Source: JAENVT01 sp963773085
Lineage (GTDB): Bacteria > Actinomycetota > Acidimicrobiia > Acidimicrobiales > Ilumatobacteraceae
DNA: 64,000 bases
Assembly: GCA_963773085.1 (NCBI GenBank)
Contig: CAVYZS010000001.1
Span: forward strand, 124,001-188,000
Direction of reading: 5' to 3'
Shown: piece after piece, positions 8,302 to 16,694 of the stretch
How the letters are laid out: each line of letters opens with the position of its first letter
Numbering within the stretch: the first letter of the stretch is position 1
Program-made: the position numbers and the translations under genes
Notes under the pieces: model-generated
What the model was told of the DNA's origin: nothing
The model's database searches: none
The model's input: the letters and a program-made list of their open reading frames with translations, nothing else

Positions 8302-9118
8302 CGGTGGCAGCTTCACGGTTCGGGTCGGCTGACCAACCCGACCAGCTGGCGACGTACAGCCGCGGGGTGTCGAACCCGGCGTGCTCCATGGCCAGCACGT
8401 TGAGGCATGCACTGACACCTGAGCCGCAGTAGGTGACGACGTCGCGGTTGTCGTCGACGCCGAGGTTGCCGAAGTAGTGGCGCAGATCGTCGACCGATCG
8501 CGGCACGGCGTCGGAGTCGAGCACCGCCGACCACGGGGCGCTGCTGGCGCCGGGGATGTGCCCCGGTCGCTTGTCGATCTGCGTGACGGCGCCCAGGAAG
8601 CGCTCGTGTGAGCGGGCGTCGAGCACAGCCCCGCCTGTGGCGGCGATCCGCTGGACATCGTCGGCCGTGGCCAGACGTTCGGTCGGCCAATCCGTGGCGA
8701 CGAACCTGGCGGGTACCGGGGTACGGCCGGCGCCGGTCTCGATGGCACCGGTCCAGGCGCCGAGCCCACCGGCGAGCACGGTTGCGTCGCACCCGAGCAT
8801 CCGCAACATCACCGCCAGTCTTCCGGCAGTCAGGCCGCCGGTGTCGTCGTAGGCGACGACGAGCGTGTCGTTGGCGATGCCGAGTGACCCCATTGCGTCG
8901 GCGAACGAGGCCGGAGCCGGCAGCGGATGACGCCCCTCGGTCGGCGGACGCTCGCCGGTCGCCAACTGACGGTCGAGGTCGACCCAAACGGCACCGGCGA
9001 TGTGGTCGGCCTCGAACGCGGCAAGCCCGTCGCGACCGTCGAGGTACCAACGCACGTCGGCGAGCACAGCTTCGGGATGCGCATCGACGAACTCGGCGTC
9101 GACGAACGGTGGGATCAT
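8294..9118 (-). CDS. Sulfurtransferase (two-domain rhodanese, mercaptopyruvate-type active site)
   Basis: A 274 aa tandem-rhodanese protein. The first domain (VDAEFVDAHPEAVLADVRWY ... GAVWVDLDRQ) is the inactive one; the second carries the catalytic cysteine in VVTYCGSGVSAC. The loop CGSGV(S/T)A is typical of 3-mercaptopyruvate sulfurtransferases, whereas thiosulfate enzymes usually have CRKGVTA. It would carry persulfide sulfur in the cytoplasm. The ATG at 9118 overlaps the restored larC stop (TGA 9117-9115) in an ATGA arrangement, which supports both this start and the corrected larC frame. Its place between larC and an ABC transporter raises the possibility that it supplies sulfur to the thiolated nickel-pincer cofactor; that is inference. 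Confidence 0.88.
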   Translation of the reverse strand: MIPPFVDAEFVDAHPEAVLADVRWYLDGRDGLAAFEADHIAGAVWVDLDRQLATGERPPTEGRHPLPAPASFADAMGSLGIANDTLVVAYDDTGGLTAGRLAVMLRMLGCDATVLAGGLGAWTGAIETGAGRTPVPARFVATDWPTERLATADDVQRIAATGGAVLDARSHERFLGAVTQIDKRPGHIPGASSAPWSAVLDSDAVPRSVDDLRHYFGNLGVDDNRDVVTYCGSGVSACLNVLAMEHAGFDTPRLYVASWSGWSADPNREAATGE

Positions 9119-10334
9119 TGAATGTCTCGTTCTGCTAGGGCAGTTGCCTGGGCGATCACATCGCGTAGTGGACGGCCGAGTGCCTGCCGCGGCCGCCGCA
9201 GCATCGTCGTACTCGATCTTGACCCGCCCGAGCGCCACCTTGGCGCGCACGATGTGACCGTCGATGATCACCTCGCGCTCGCTGCGATGCTGCGGCCAGC
9301 GGCGCATCTCGGTGCCGCGCAGACCGAGCGAGCCTGTCTCGCGCAGCATCAGGGCTCCGATCAGCGGCGCCGCGGCGGGGTCGCACAACGCATGCACGGT
9401 GTGCGCCGGGCGGCCCTTCTTCATCACGATCGGCGTCGCCCAGGCGTCGTGTGCGCCGGCCGCGATCAGAGCGGCGATGGTGTGGGCGATCACCTCACCG
9501 GTGGCGTCGTCGACGTTGGTTTCCAGCAGTTGCACCGGCTGTCCGGGCTGCGGCAAGGCGCTCGGTGAGACCGCGTCACCGATCACGACCTGCACGACAT
9601 TGGGCCGGCCGGGAATGTCGGCGGCGCCGGCCCCGTAGCCGACGGAGGTGACGTTGAACGCCGGCATCGGGCCGAACTCGTCGGCCAACGCGCACATCAG
9701 CGCCACACCGGTGGGCGTTGCCAGCTCTTTGCGGTCGTCGATGCCGCGGCTCGGCGCGTTGCGACGGGCGAGCAGTTCGGTGACGGCCGGCGCTGGATTG
9801 GGGAGCTGACCGTGGGCGGCCAGCACGGTGCCTTCGCCCACCGTGATCGAGCTGCAGACGATGCGATCGATGCCGAGCGATTCCAATGCCGCGCAGGTGG
9901 CGACGATGTCGATGATGGCGTCGATCGACCCGACTTCGTGGAACTCGACATCGTCGGCAGGCATGCGATGCATCGCTCCCTCCACATCGGCGAGCATGCG
10001 AAACGTCCTGTGGGCACGCTCGCCGAACTCGTTCCGGAAGATCGGCGGCGTCGATCAATTCGCGGATCACCCGGTAGCTGCGGTGGCGAGGATGACGGTG
10101 GTCATGATCACCGTCATCATCGTCGTGATCGTCGTCGATCACGACGACGTGGGCCCGGGTGGCGGCGATCCCGCAGCGCATCACGTCGTCGAATGTCAAT
10201 GCGTATCCGTCGAGATCGAGCCGCCCGATGACTTCGGCGATCATCAACGGTTCGGCTCCTGCGTCGACCAGAGCCGCCATGGTCATGTCACCGGCAGTGC
10301 CGGCGAAGCAGTGGAACCACGCGGTTCGTGTCAC
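9115..10334 (-). pseudogene. larC: LarC nickel-insertion protein, frame disrupted at two sites
   Basis: LarC is the CTP-dependent cyclometallase that inserts nickel into the pincer nucleotide cofactor of lactate racemase and related enzymes. From GTG 10334 (GTGA overlap with larB) it reads TRTAWFHCFAGTAGDMTMAAL, a His/Asp-rich metal-binding stretch (VVVIDDDHDDDDGDHDHRHP), then needs a one-base skip near 10015 to continue as RAHRTFRMLADVEGAMH. A second skip near 9183 restores the C-terminus ALGRPLRDVIAQATALAE and a TGA overlapping the rhodanese ATG. With two bases removed it is 405 aa, normal for the family. Without the second skip, larC and the rhodanese would be fused in frame, which I think is an artefact. 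Confidence 0.8.
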
Positions 10335-11068
10335 TGCATCATTCTGGCGATCGCGCACGCTGCTCCAAACCCGTTGTCGATTCCGACCACCGTGACACCA
10401 CTGGCGCACGACGCATGCATCGCCAGCAGCGCGGTGATGCCGTCGAGGCTTGCCCCGTAGCCAACGCTGCTCGGCACTGCGACCACCGGTCCGCTGGTGA
10501 GTCCGCCGATCACGCTGGCCAGGGCACCCTCCATGCCTGCCACCACGACCACTGCATCGGCGGTGGTGATGCGGTCGACGTGGGCGAGAAGTCGGTGCAG
10601 CCCGGACACGCCGATGTCGGTCAGCCGATCGGGTTCGAAGCCGTAGGCCCGCAGAGTGAGCACGCATTCGTCGACGATCGGTCCGTCGCTGGTGCCGGCG
10701 CTGGCAACCAGCACCCGGGCACGGCGATGCGCCGCCGGACGGCGCCACAGAACGGCGCCGGTCGCCTGCTCACCGGGGCCATAGGCGGCGCGCGCGGCGT
10801 CAAGTTGTGCCGCGTCGGCTCGGGTCAGCAGCACCGGGCCGACACCGTTGGCCAGTAGTTCGCCGACGATGGCGACGCACTGCTCGACGGTCTTGCCTCT
10901 GCCGTAGATCGCCTCGGGCATGCCCTGTCGTAGAGCACGATGGTGGTCGACGAGGGAATCGCCGACCTCGGCGAACGGCAGACGGCGCAGTTGCTCGACG
11001 GCGGTGTCGGGGTCGACGGTGCCCGCGCGGACGTCTTCGATCAGTTTTCGCAGCGCGGCTTCGTCCAC
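10331..11068 (-). CDS. larB: LarB, nicotinate adenine dinucleotide carboxylase/hydrolase
   Basis: LarB starts nickel-pincer cofactor synthesis by carboxylating the pyridine ring of NaAD and hydrolysing its phosphoanhydride. The 245 aa protein has a helical N-terminus (DEAALRKLIEDVRAG) and a PurE-like C-terminal domain with VLVASAGTSDGPIVDE, DIGVSGLHRLL, VVAGMEGALASVIGGL and PSSVGYGAS. It overlaps larC by 4 nt. LarE, the sulfur-inserting partner, is not in the window, nor is a LarA-type racemase. Confidence 0.88.
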   Translation of the reverse strand: MDEAALRKLIEDVRAGTVDPDTAVEQLRRLPFAEVGDSLVDHHRALRQGMPEAIYGRGKTVEQCVAIVGELLANGVGPVLLTRADAAQLDAARAAYGPGEQATGAVLWRRPAAHRRARVLVASAGTSDGPIVDECVLTLRAYGFEPDRLTDIGVSGLHRLLAHVDRITTADAVVVVAGMEGALASVIGGLTSGPVVAVPSSVGYGASLDGITALLAMHASCASGVTVVGIDNGFGAACAIARMMQ

Positions 11069-11087
11069 CCGACCATTGTGGCGGTGA

Positions 11088-11618
11088 TCAGCTCCCGGTA
11101 TCGAGTGCGTCGAGAAATGCCTGGCCGGGGATCCGCAGAATGTGACCGGCCGAGGTGCACCGAACGGTCGCGGTGCGGGGCACGTCGTAGAGCACGCTCA
11201 GTTCACCGAACGCGTCGCCGGCCTGAATGGCGCGGATGTAGTCGGGGGTCTGGCCGAGATGGCTGATCAACACCTCGAAGCTGCCGTCGACGACGAAGAA
11301 GACGTCGTCACCGTGCTCCCCCTGGCGAATCACCGTGTCGCCGGCTGCTACCGCCTCGCGTTGAGTTGCGTCGGCCAATGTCCGTAGCCCGGCGGGTTTG
11401 ACGAATCGCAGCGAAGGAATCGTTCCGAGCAGAGCGGCGACGGAATGCGCTGGATGGGCGACCATTGCCGCACCGTGCGCATCCGACATCAGCTCGACGC
11501 GCGGCTTGGCGAATGCCGAGCGCACCTGGCTGTACCAGGTGCGGGCGACGATAGCGCTGCCGGTCATACTGGTGCCGGTGAACTTCGTGACGGTGGGGCT
11601 CTCGGTGTTGCCGTTCAT
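11088..11618 (-). CDS. Cyclic nucleotide-binding domain protein
   Basis: A 176 aa protein with one CAP-type effector domain: EAVAAGDTVIRQGEHGDDVFFV, the phosphate-binding cassette around AGDAFGELSVLYDVPRTATV (G-E-x-x-L ... R-T-A), and RIPGQAFLDAL. The RTATV form with the conserved Arg is what cAMP-binding domains use. There is no helix-turn-helix, so it is probably not a Crp-type regulator. It lies 19 nt upstream of larB on the same strand and may lead that operon. The ATG at 11618 gives an N-terminal helical stretch before the domain. The window also contains a class III cyclase. Confidence 0.75.
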   Translation of the reverse strand: MNGNTESPTVTKFTGTSMTGSAIVARTWYSQVRSAFAKPRVELMSDAHGAAMVAHPAHSVAALLGTIPSLRFVKPAGLRTLADATQREAVAAGDTVIRQGEHGDDVFFVVDGSFEVLISHLGQTPDYIRAIQAGDAFGELSVLYDVPRTATVRCTSAGHILRIPGQAFLDALDTGS

Positions 11619-11660
11619 ATCGCTCGATAGTGGAGAGCGCGGACCAATAGCCTGTGATAC

Positions 11661-12596
11661 GTGATTGACCCCTCCAGCCGTGTCGGCTTTCTCGGACCGC
11701 TCGGCACCTTCACCGAGCAGGCGCTGAAGTCGCAGCGCGACCTTGCTGAAGCCGAGCACGTGCTGTACCGGACCATGCCGGATGTGCTCGATGGGGTCGA
11801 GGCCGGTGAGATCGATTTCGGTTTCGTGGCCATCGAGAACTCGATCGAGGGAACTGTCAACCTGACGCAGGACGAGCTGGCGTTCAGCCACGACCTGCTG
11901 ATCCAGCGCGAGGTGGTGCTCGACATCGAGCACTGTCTGTTGGCCAAGTCGGGAACGACTCTCGCCGACGTGAAGACTGTGCTGTCGATCCCCGTCGCCA
12001 CCGCGCAGTGCCACGCATACGTGCGAACCGTGTTGCCGCTGGCCGAATTACGGGCGGCCAACTCGACGGCCGAGGCGGCGCGCACGGTCAGCGAAGAGGC
12101 CGGGCCCGGTCTGGCGGCCATCGCCCCGCGGATCGCCGGCGACGTCTACGGCCTGGCGGTCCTGGCCGACGACATCGCCGATCACCCTGGCAACCAGACC
12201 CGCTTCGTGCTGGTCGCCCGCCGCGGCGTGCCGGCTCGCACCGGTCACGACCGCACCGGTCTGGTGATCTACCAGCGTGCCGACGAACCTGGCAGCCTGA
12301 TCTCGATCCTGCAGGAGTTCGCGGCGCGGCGCATCAACCTGTCGAACCTGTTGTCGAGGCCGACCAAGGACGGCGGCCTCGGCGACTACTGCTTCGTGGT
12401 CTATGCCGACGGCCACATCGCCGACGAACTGGTGGCCGATGCCGTGCGATCGCTGCGCGCCAAGCAGGGCAAGGTCAAGTTCCTCGGCTCGTACCCGGCC
12501 GCCGGCGAGCATGCCCACAGCGCCCGCGAGCACGCCGACAGTCGATGGCGTGAAGCCGACGACTGGGTCGAGTCCCTCCGGGATCAGATCCGCTGA
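11661..12596 (+). CDS. pheA: Prephenate dehydratase
   Basis: Converts prephenate to phenylpyruvate in phenylalanine synthesis. The 311 aa protein has the periplasmic-binding-like catalytic domain (VGFLGPLGTFTEQAL; VAIENSIEGTVN; and NQTRFVLVAR containing the catalytic T-R-F motif) followed by a C-terminal ACT domain (GSLISILQEFAARRINLSN) for phenylalanine feedback. The usual ESRP element of the ACT domain reads LLSRPTKDG. The start is GTG 11661; it is divergent from the cyclic-nucleotide-binding gene with a 42-nt gap. Confidence 0.92.
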   Translation: MIDPSSRVGFLGPLGTFTEQALKSQRDLAEAEHVLYRTMPDVLDGVEAGEIDFGFVAIENSIEGTVNLTQDELAFSHDLLIQREVVLDIEHCLLAKSGTTLADVKTVLSIPVATAQCHAYVRTVLPLAELRAANSTAEAARTVSEEAGPGLAAIAPRIAGDVYGLAVLADDIADHPGNQTRFVLVARRGVPARTGHDRTGLVIYQRADEPGSLISILQEFAARRINLSNLLSRPTKDGGLGDYCFVVYADGHIADELVADAVRSLRAKQGKVKFLGSYPAAGEHAHSAREHADSRWREADDWVESLRDQIR

Positions 12597-12667
12597 CCCG
12601 TCCGGGTGTTTCGGGCCTCCCCGGGGCGCTTTCCAACACTCGGACGCGATCTGCTAGCAAAGGTTTC

Positions 12668-14281
12668 ATGGACAGCTTCGATGTCATAGTCCTGGGGACC
12701 GGCGCGTCGGGTCTCACCGCCGCGGTCACTGCTGCGGGTCACGGTGTCACGGTCGGGTTGTTCGAGAAGGGAGACGAGATCGGCGGCACCTCGGCCAGGT
12801 CGGGCGGGATGATCTGGATCCCGTGCAATCACCAGATGAGTGAGTTCGGTCTCACCGATTCGCGCGAAGAGGCGTTGACGTATCTGCACTCGCTGTCGCA
12901 CGGGATGATCATCGACGAGCTCGCCGAGGCCTTTGTCGACGGCGGCCCGGAGATGCTGCGCTGGCTGGAGGACAACACGCCTGTCAGCTTCGGTGTCGTC
13001 GAGGGCTTTCCCGACTATCACCCCGAACATCCCGGCGGCAAGACCGGGGGCGGTCGGTCGTTGGAGTGCCCGTTGTTCCCGTTCGGCGAGCTCGGGCCGT
13101 GGGCCGACCGGGTGGTGCAGGGCTATCAGATGGGCAAGCACCTGGTGATGAACGAAACCACCCTCGGCAAGGGCACCACCGACCAGATCGATCCTGTCGA
13201 GGCCGCCCGCCGGCAGGAGGGTGATCTTCGTGGATGTGGCCAGGCGCTGATCGGTCGGCTGTTGAAGGGCTGCCTCGATCGGGCGATCCAGCCTCATGTC
13301 GGGCACCGTGCCGTACGTCTCCTGGTCGACGAGGGTCGGGTGACCGGCGTCGAGTTCGAGATCGGCGACGAGATCCGGCGCGTCGAGGCCCGGAAGGGTG
13401 TGGTGTTGGCGACCGGTGGGTTCGATTGGGATCCGGAGTTGGTGCGCAGTTTCATCCGCGGGCCGCTGGAGCGCAGCGTCGCGATCGAGACCAACACGGG
13501 CGACGGGCTGAAGATGGCGATGCGCATCGGTGCTGCGCTCGGCAACATGCGCGAGGCGTGGTGGGTTCCGATCATGGACGTCTCCGACGACGATGGTCCG
13601 TCACTGCCGTGGCTGGTCAACCGCGAGCGGACCCGTCCGCGGTCGATCATCGTCAACCGGTCGGGACGGCGATTCACCAACGAAGCGGTCAACTACAACG
13701 CCTTCGGCACAGCCTTCCACGCGATGGACACGACCAGCTTCGAGTACACCAACATGCCGTCGTGGCTGCTGTTCGACCAGTTGTATGCCACGCAGTACGG
13801 CCTCGCCGGAAGGTTCCGCGGCGAAGGCCCGGTGCCATCGTGGATCGTGCATGCGCCGACTCTGGCTGCGCTCGGCGAACAACTCGGGATGCCGGCCGGA
13901 GCGCTCGACGACACCGTCGCACGATGGAATGCCATCTGCGCCGACGGCGATGATCCTGACTTCGGCCGTGGCCGCAGCGTCAACGACCGTTGGTGGGGCG
14001 ACGCCCAGCGCCAGGGGGTCGAGGCCACACTCGGCCCGATCGACACAGGTCCGTTCTACGCCGTCGAGTTGCATCCCGGCGCCCTCGGGACGAAGGGCGG
14101 GCCGCGCACCACCGCCGACGCACAAGTCATCGATGTCGACGGGATCCCGATCGGTGGTCTGTACGCCGCAGGCAACGTGATGGCCTCGGCGATGGGCATG
14201 ACGTACGGCGGTGGCGGCGGAACCCTTGCTCCCGGCATGGTGTTCGGCTTCCTGGCCGGCCGTCACGCGGCGACGACCTGA
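12668..14281 (+). CDS. FAD-dependent oxidoreductase, 3-ketosteroid dehydrogenase / fumarate reductase flavoprotein family
   Basis: A 537 aa flavoprotein. The N-terminal dinucleotide-binding motif is VLGTGASGLTAA with the acidic FEKG further on, then GGTSARSGGMIWIP, which closely matches the FAD-contacting segment of KstD-type enzymes. A second FAD segment is VVLATGGFDWDPEL, and the C-terminus GGGGGTLAPGMVFGFLAGRH is typical of the family. Such enzymes oxidise or reduce C-C double bonds next to a carbonyl, often in steroid breakdown. No other steroid genes are nearby, so the substrate remains open. Confidence 0.82.
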   Translation: MDSFDVIVLGTGASGLTAAVTAAGHGVTVGLFEKGDEIGGTSARSGGMIWIPCNHQMSEFGLTDSREEALTYLHSLSHGMIIDELAEAFVDGGPEMLRWLEDNTPVSFGVVEGFPDYHPEHPGGKTGGGRSLECPLFPFGELGPWADRVVQGYQMGKHLVMNETTLGKGTTDQIDPVEAARRQEGDLRGCGQALIGRLLKGCLDRAIQPHVGHRAVRLLVDEGRVTGVEFEIGDEIRRVEARKGVVLATGGFDWDPELVRSFIRGPLERSVAIETNTGDGLKMAMRIGAALGNMREAWWVPIMDVSDDDGPSLPWLVNRERTRPRSIIVNRSGRRFTNEAVNYNAFGTAFHAMDTTSFEYTNMPSWLLFDQLYATQYGLAGRFRGEGPVPSWIVHAPTLAALGEQLGMPAGALDDTVARWNAICADGDDPDFGRGRSVNDRWWGDAQRQGVEATLGPIDTGPFYAVELHPGALGTKGGPRTTADAQVIDVDGIPIGGLYAAGNVMASAMGMTYGGGGGTLAPGMVFGFLAGRHAATT

Positions 14282-14326
14282 CTACTCACGTCACTACGAC
14301 CAGCGTGGCTCGCTAACCTCGAAGCC

Positions 14327-14411
14327 GGAACGGTGGCAGAGCGGCCAAATGCATCCGCCTTGAAAGCGGAAGGGTGTCAAAGCCCCGGGGGTTCAAATCC
14401 CTCCCGTTCCG
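14327..14411 (+). tRNA. tRNA-Ser (anticodon UGA)
   Basis: An 85-nt type II tRNA. The acceptor stem pairs ggaacgg with ccgttcc, the anticodon loop is cttgaaa (anticodon tga), the D-arm carries ggcagagcggcc, there is a long variable arm (gtgtcaaagccccggg) and the T-arm reads gggttcaaatccc. The 3' CCA is not encoded. It stands alone between the flavoprotein gene and a strong terminator. Confidence 0.95.
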
Positions 14412-14434
14412 CCGATGTTGCACCTCGAAAACTG

Positions 14435-14466
14435 CAAATGGGCCCCTCCGTGGAGGGGCCCATTTG
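14435..14466 (+). terminator. Rho-independent terminator of tRNA-Ser
   Basis: A 15-bp perfect inverted repeat (caaatgggcccctcc and its complement) with a 2-nt loop, followed by ttt. It starts 24 nt after the tRNA and lies 25 nt from the converging gene at 14491, so it may act in both directions. Confidence 0.88.
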
Positions 14467-14490
14467 TTTGGTGGAGATTGTCTGTGTGTG

Positions 14491-15267
14491 TCAGACCGTC
14501 TGTGGCTTGGCCGGTGTGTCGTTGAGCATCGACTCCGGGATGGTGTCGGGGACGTTGACCTTGCTCTTCTTGCGGGTGTCCCAGATGAAGGCGGCGCCCA
14601 TCACCGTGCAGACCACGCCGAGTCCGGCGAGTAGTGCGGCGATGCCGAGGGCCAGCTGCAAGGCGCTGTGTGTTGCTGCGCCGACGCCGAGTTCGGCGAC
14701 GAGGGCGTGAGCGGTGCCGCTCCAGGCCATGTCACGAGCCTTTGCCTGTACCGGGATCGAGCGATCGAAGCCGGTCCAGTAGCGACCGTCGACCTTGAAT
14801 TCGCAGGTCACACCGTCGGCCGGGAATGGCTGGGGAACTGCGACCATTTCGCCGTTGCAGTCGTACTCGGTGGCAACCGTGCCGTCGTCACCGGTCAGGT
14901 CGGACTCGGTCAGCGTCACGTTCTGGGTGCCGTCCAGGGTGTGGTGGGAGATCGTCGCCATCTGGTACATGAACTCGGTGGCGGTGTTGACGAGTGGATC
15001 GTTGGGATCCAGATCGGAGTTGACGACGGGGAACTTCCAGTCGTCCTTGAGCAAGACCATGATCGCGTCGGCGCCGGCGGTCTCACCGCGGTCGACGAGT
15101 TGGCCCTGATCGTTGTAGCTGAGCTGGACGTTCTGGGCCTCGCTGAACGCCTGAAGGGAGTCATATCCGCCCTGAGCCTTGCTATAGGCGACACCTGCTC
15201 CCACGAAGTAACCGATTCCGACGACGATCAGGAAGATCCCGAGCAGTCCCATTGGCTTCTTGAACAT
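14491..15267 (-). CDS. Hypothetical two-span membrane protein
   Basis: A 258 aa protein starting at ATG 15267, which has a good RBS (AAGGGG 7 nt upstream). Residues 7-27 (GLLGIFLIVVGIGYFVGAGV) and about 214-238 (ALGIAALLAGLGVVCTVMG) are membrane spans. The ~180-residue loop between them contains two cysteines (YDCNG, VTCEFK) that could form a disulfide if the loop is outside. The C-terminal tail is charged (RKKSKVNVPDTIPE). I do not recognise the family, though this arrangement of an extracytoplasmic loop between two spans is frequent in actinobacterial proteins of unknown function. Confidence 0.65.
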   Translation of the reverse strand: MFKKPMGLLGIFLIVVGIGYFVGAGVAYSKAQGGYDSLQAFSEAQNVQLSYNDQGQLVDRGETAGADAIMVLLKDDWKFPVVNSDLDPNDPLVNTATEFMYQMATISHHTLDGTQNVTLTESDLTGDDGTVATEYDCNGEMVAVPQPFPADGVTCEFKVDGRYWTGFDRSIPVQAKARDMAWSGTAHALVAELGVGAATHSALQLALGIAALLAGLGVVCTVMGAAFIWDTRKKSKVNVPDTIPESMLNDTPAKPQTV

Positions 15268-15314
15268 GACAACCCCTTCATTTGGATTTCGAATCATTTT
15301 GGATGTGAAGGATT

Positions 15315-15330
15315 CGTGAAATCATTCACG
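15315..15330. promoter_or_regulatory. Inverted repeat CGTGAA-N4-TTCACG, candidate operator
   Basis: A perfect 6-bp inverted repeat with a 4-nt spacer lies 48 nt upstream of the membrane-protein start at 15267, inside a locally AT-richer stretch that also repeats the element GGATT(T)CG...AATCATT just before it. Position and symmetry suit a repressor site; the cognate protein is unknown. Confidence 0.4.
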
Positions 15331-15526
15331 GATTCTGGTACCCAATGGTGCTTGGTGCTGAGACATGCTGTTAGGGGATTTGGTCCTCCCTACCCGGGAC
15401 CCATCGGTTGTATGTCACCCACGACCGGGACCTTTGGCAGGGTCTCCTCGACCGAGCCGGCGTAGGGATGGTTCGACCGACGCGTGGCATGATGCTCCTG
15501 GGCTTGGACCAAGGGGGCAGCAGCTC

Positions 15527-16630
15527 ATGACCACGACATTTCCTGTGCAGCCGGAACAACTCACCAACGAGTGGTTGACCACTGCGTTGACGAACGCCGG
15601 CGTGCTCGACGCCGGTCGGTCTGTCACCGAATTCACGATCACCAACGTCGGGGCCGGCATCGGCCTGCTCGGCCTGGTGGTGCGAGTGCACCTCGTCTAC
15701 GACGGCAGTGGCTCGGCTCCGGGACCAGAGTCGATCGTGATCAAGTTCGCCACGCCCGTCGATGCCAATCGCGCCATCGCCATGAACACCCGCATGTACG
15801 AGCGTGAGGTGACGTTCTTCAACAGCGTTGCGCCATCGATCGACGTTCCGATGCCGGCGTGCTACTTCGCCGCGATCGACAACGCGACGGGTCACAACAT
15901 CGTTGCCCTCGAAGACCTGAAGGCCTATCGAGCCGGTGACCAGGTGGACGGTATCGGTCCCGACGACGCCAGGTTGATCATCGATGCGATCGTGCCGCTG
16001 CACGCGAAATTCTGGGGACGTACTGACCAGCCGCTGCTGGAGAACCAGATGCGCATCGACACGTCGTACCTTCACGCCTTCATGCCCAGTGTCGAGGCCA
16101 CGTGGCAGAACGGCGTCGCCATGTTCCCCCATGTCATCGCTCCCGATGTGCTCCCCGAGGTCGGCAGGTATGTCGAGACGCTGCGCGACGTGATGCGGCT
16201 GATGGGCCGGCGCACCCAAACCGTGGTGCACGGCGATGTTCGGCTCGACAACGTGATGTTCGGCGAAGGTCCGCACCAGCATCCGGTGATGCTGATCGAC
16301 TGGCAGGCGGTCATGGTGTCGAACCCGGCCCACGACGTCTCGTACTTGCTGAGCCAGAGCATCGACGTCGACGTGCGCCGCGCCCACGAGCAGGAACTGA
16401 TCGAGCACTACTACTCAGGGCTGGTGAGCCACGGCGTCACCGGCTACACGCTGGAGCAGTGCTTCGACGACTACGACGTCGGCATCTTGTTCCTGTTCTC
16501 GTACCCGCTCATCATCGGTGGTTTCTGCGACATGGAAAGCCGCCGTGCAGTGCAGCTTGCCGAGGCGGTCCTGAGTCGATCGTCGGCTGCTGTCAGCGAT
16601 CGAAACCTGCTCCGCCTGATCGACGGCTGA
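15527..16630 (+). CDS. Phosphotransferase (APH / choline kinase-like)
   Basis: A 367 aa protein with the protein-kinase-like fold of aminoglycoside and choline kinases. It has a nucleotide-loop region (TNVGAGIGLLGLVVRVHL), the ATP-contact Lys in SIVIKFATP, the catalytic loop VVHGDVRLDNVMF (Asp as base, Asn for metal) and the metal Asp in MLIDWQAV. ATG 15527 follows AAGGGGG. Many actinobacterial members have unknown small-molecule or acyl-CoA-pathway substrates; resistance cannot be inferred. Confidence 0.82.
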   Translation: MTTTFPVQPEQLTNEWLTTALTNAGVLDAGRSVTEFTITNVGAGIGLLGLVVRVHLVYDGSGSAPGPESIVIKFATPVDANRAIAMNTRMYEREVTFFNSVAPSIDVPMPACYFAAIDNATGHNIVALEDLKAYRAGDQVDGIGPDDARLIIDAIVPLHAKFWGRTDQPLLENQMRIDTSYLHAFMPSVEATWQNGVAMFPHVIAPDVLPEVGRYVETLRDVMRLMGRRTQTVVHGDVRLDNVMFGEGPHQHPVMLIDWQAVMVSNPAHDVSYLLSQSIDVDVRRAHEQELIEHYYSGLVSHGVTGYTLEQCFDDYDVGILFLFSYPLIIGGFCDMESRRAVQLAEAVLSRSSAAVSDRNLLRLIDG

Positions 16631-16646
16631 ACCCGTCGCCACGGAG

Positions 16647-16689
16647 CTTTGTCGCTCGGGACATGCTCAGCCTGTTGAGAGCGACAAAG
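16647..16689. repeat. 43-bp near-palindromic element, copy 1
   Basis: The outer arms ctttgtcgctc and gagcgacaaag are perfect 11-bp inverted repeats. The 21-bp middle (GGGACATGCT ... CAGCCTGTTGA) is itself imperfectly symmetrical. A second copy at 49531-49573 matches at 38 of 43 positions with the arms almost unchanged. This copy sits 16 nt after the phosphotransferase stop and 5 nt before the convergent subtilase stop, consistent with a bidirectional terminator or a REP-like element. Confidence 0.8.
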
Positions 16690-16694
16690 TTCAT

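Noticed and set aside
8294..9997. A LarC-rhodanese fusion protein
   Set aside because: The junction passes through nonsense residues; removing one base gives the conserved LarC C-terminus and a TGA overlapping the rhodanese ATG.
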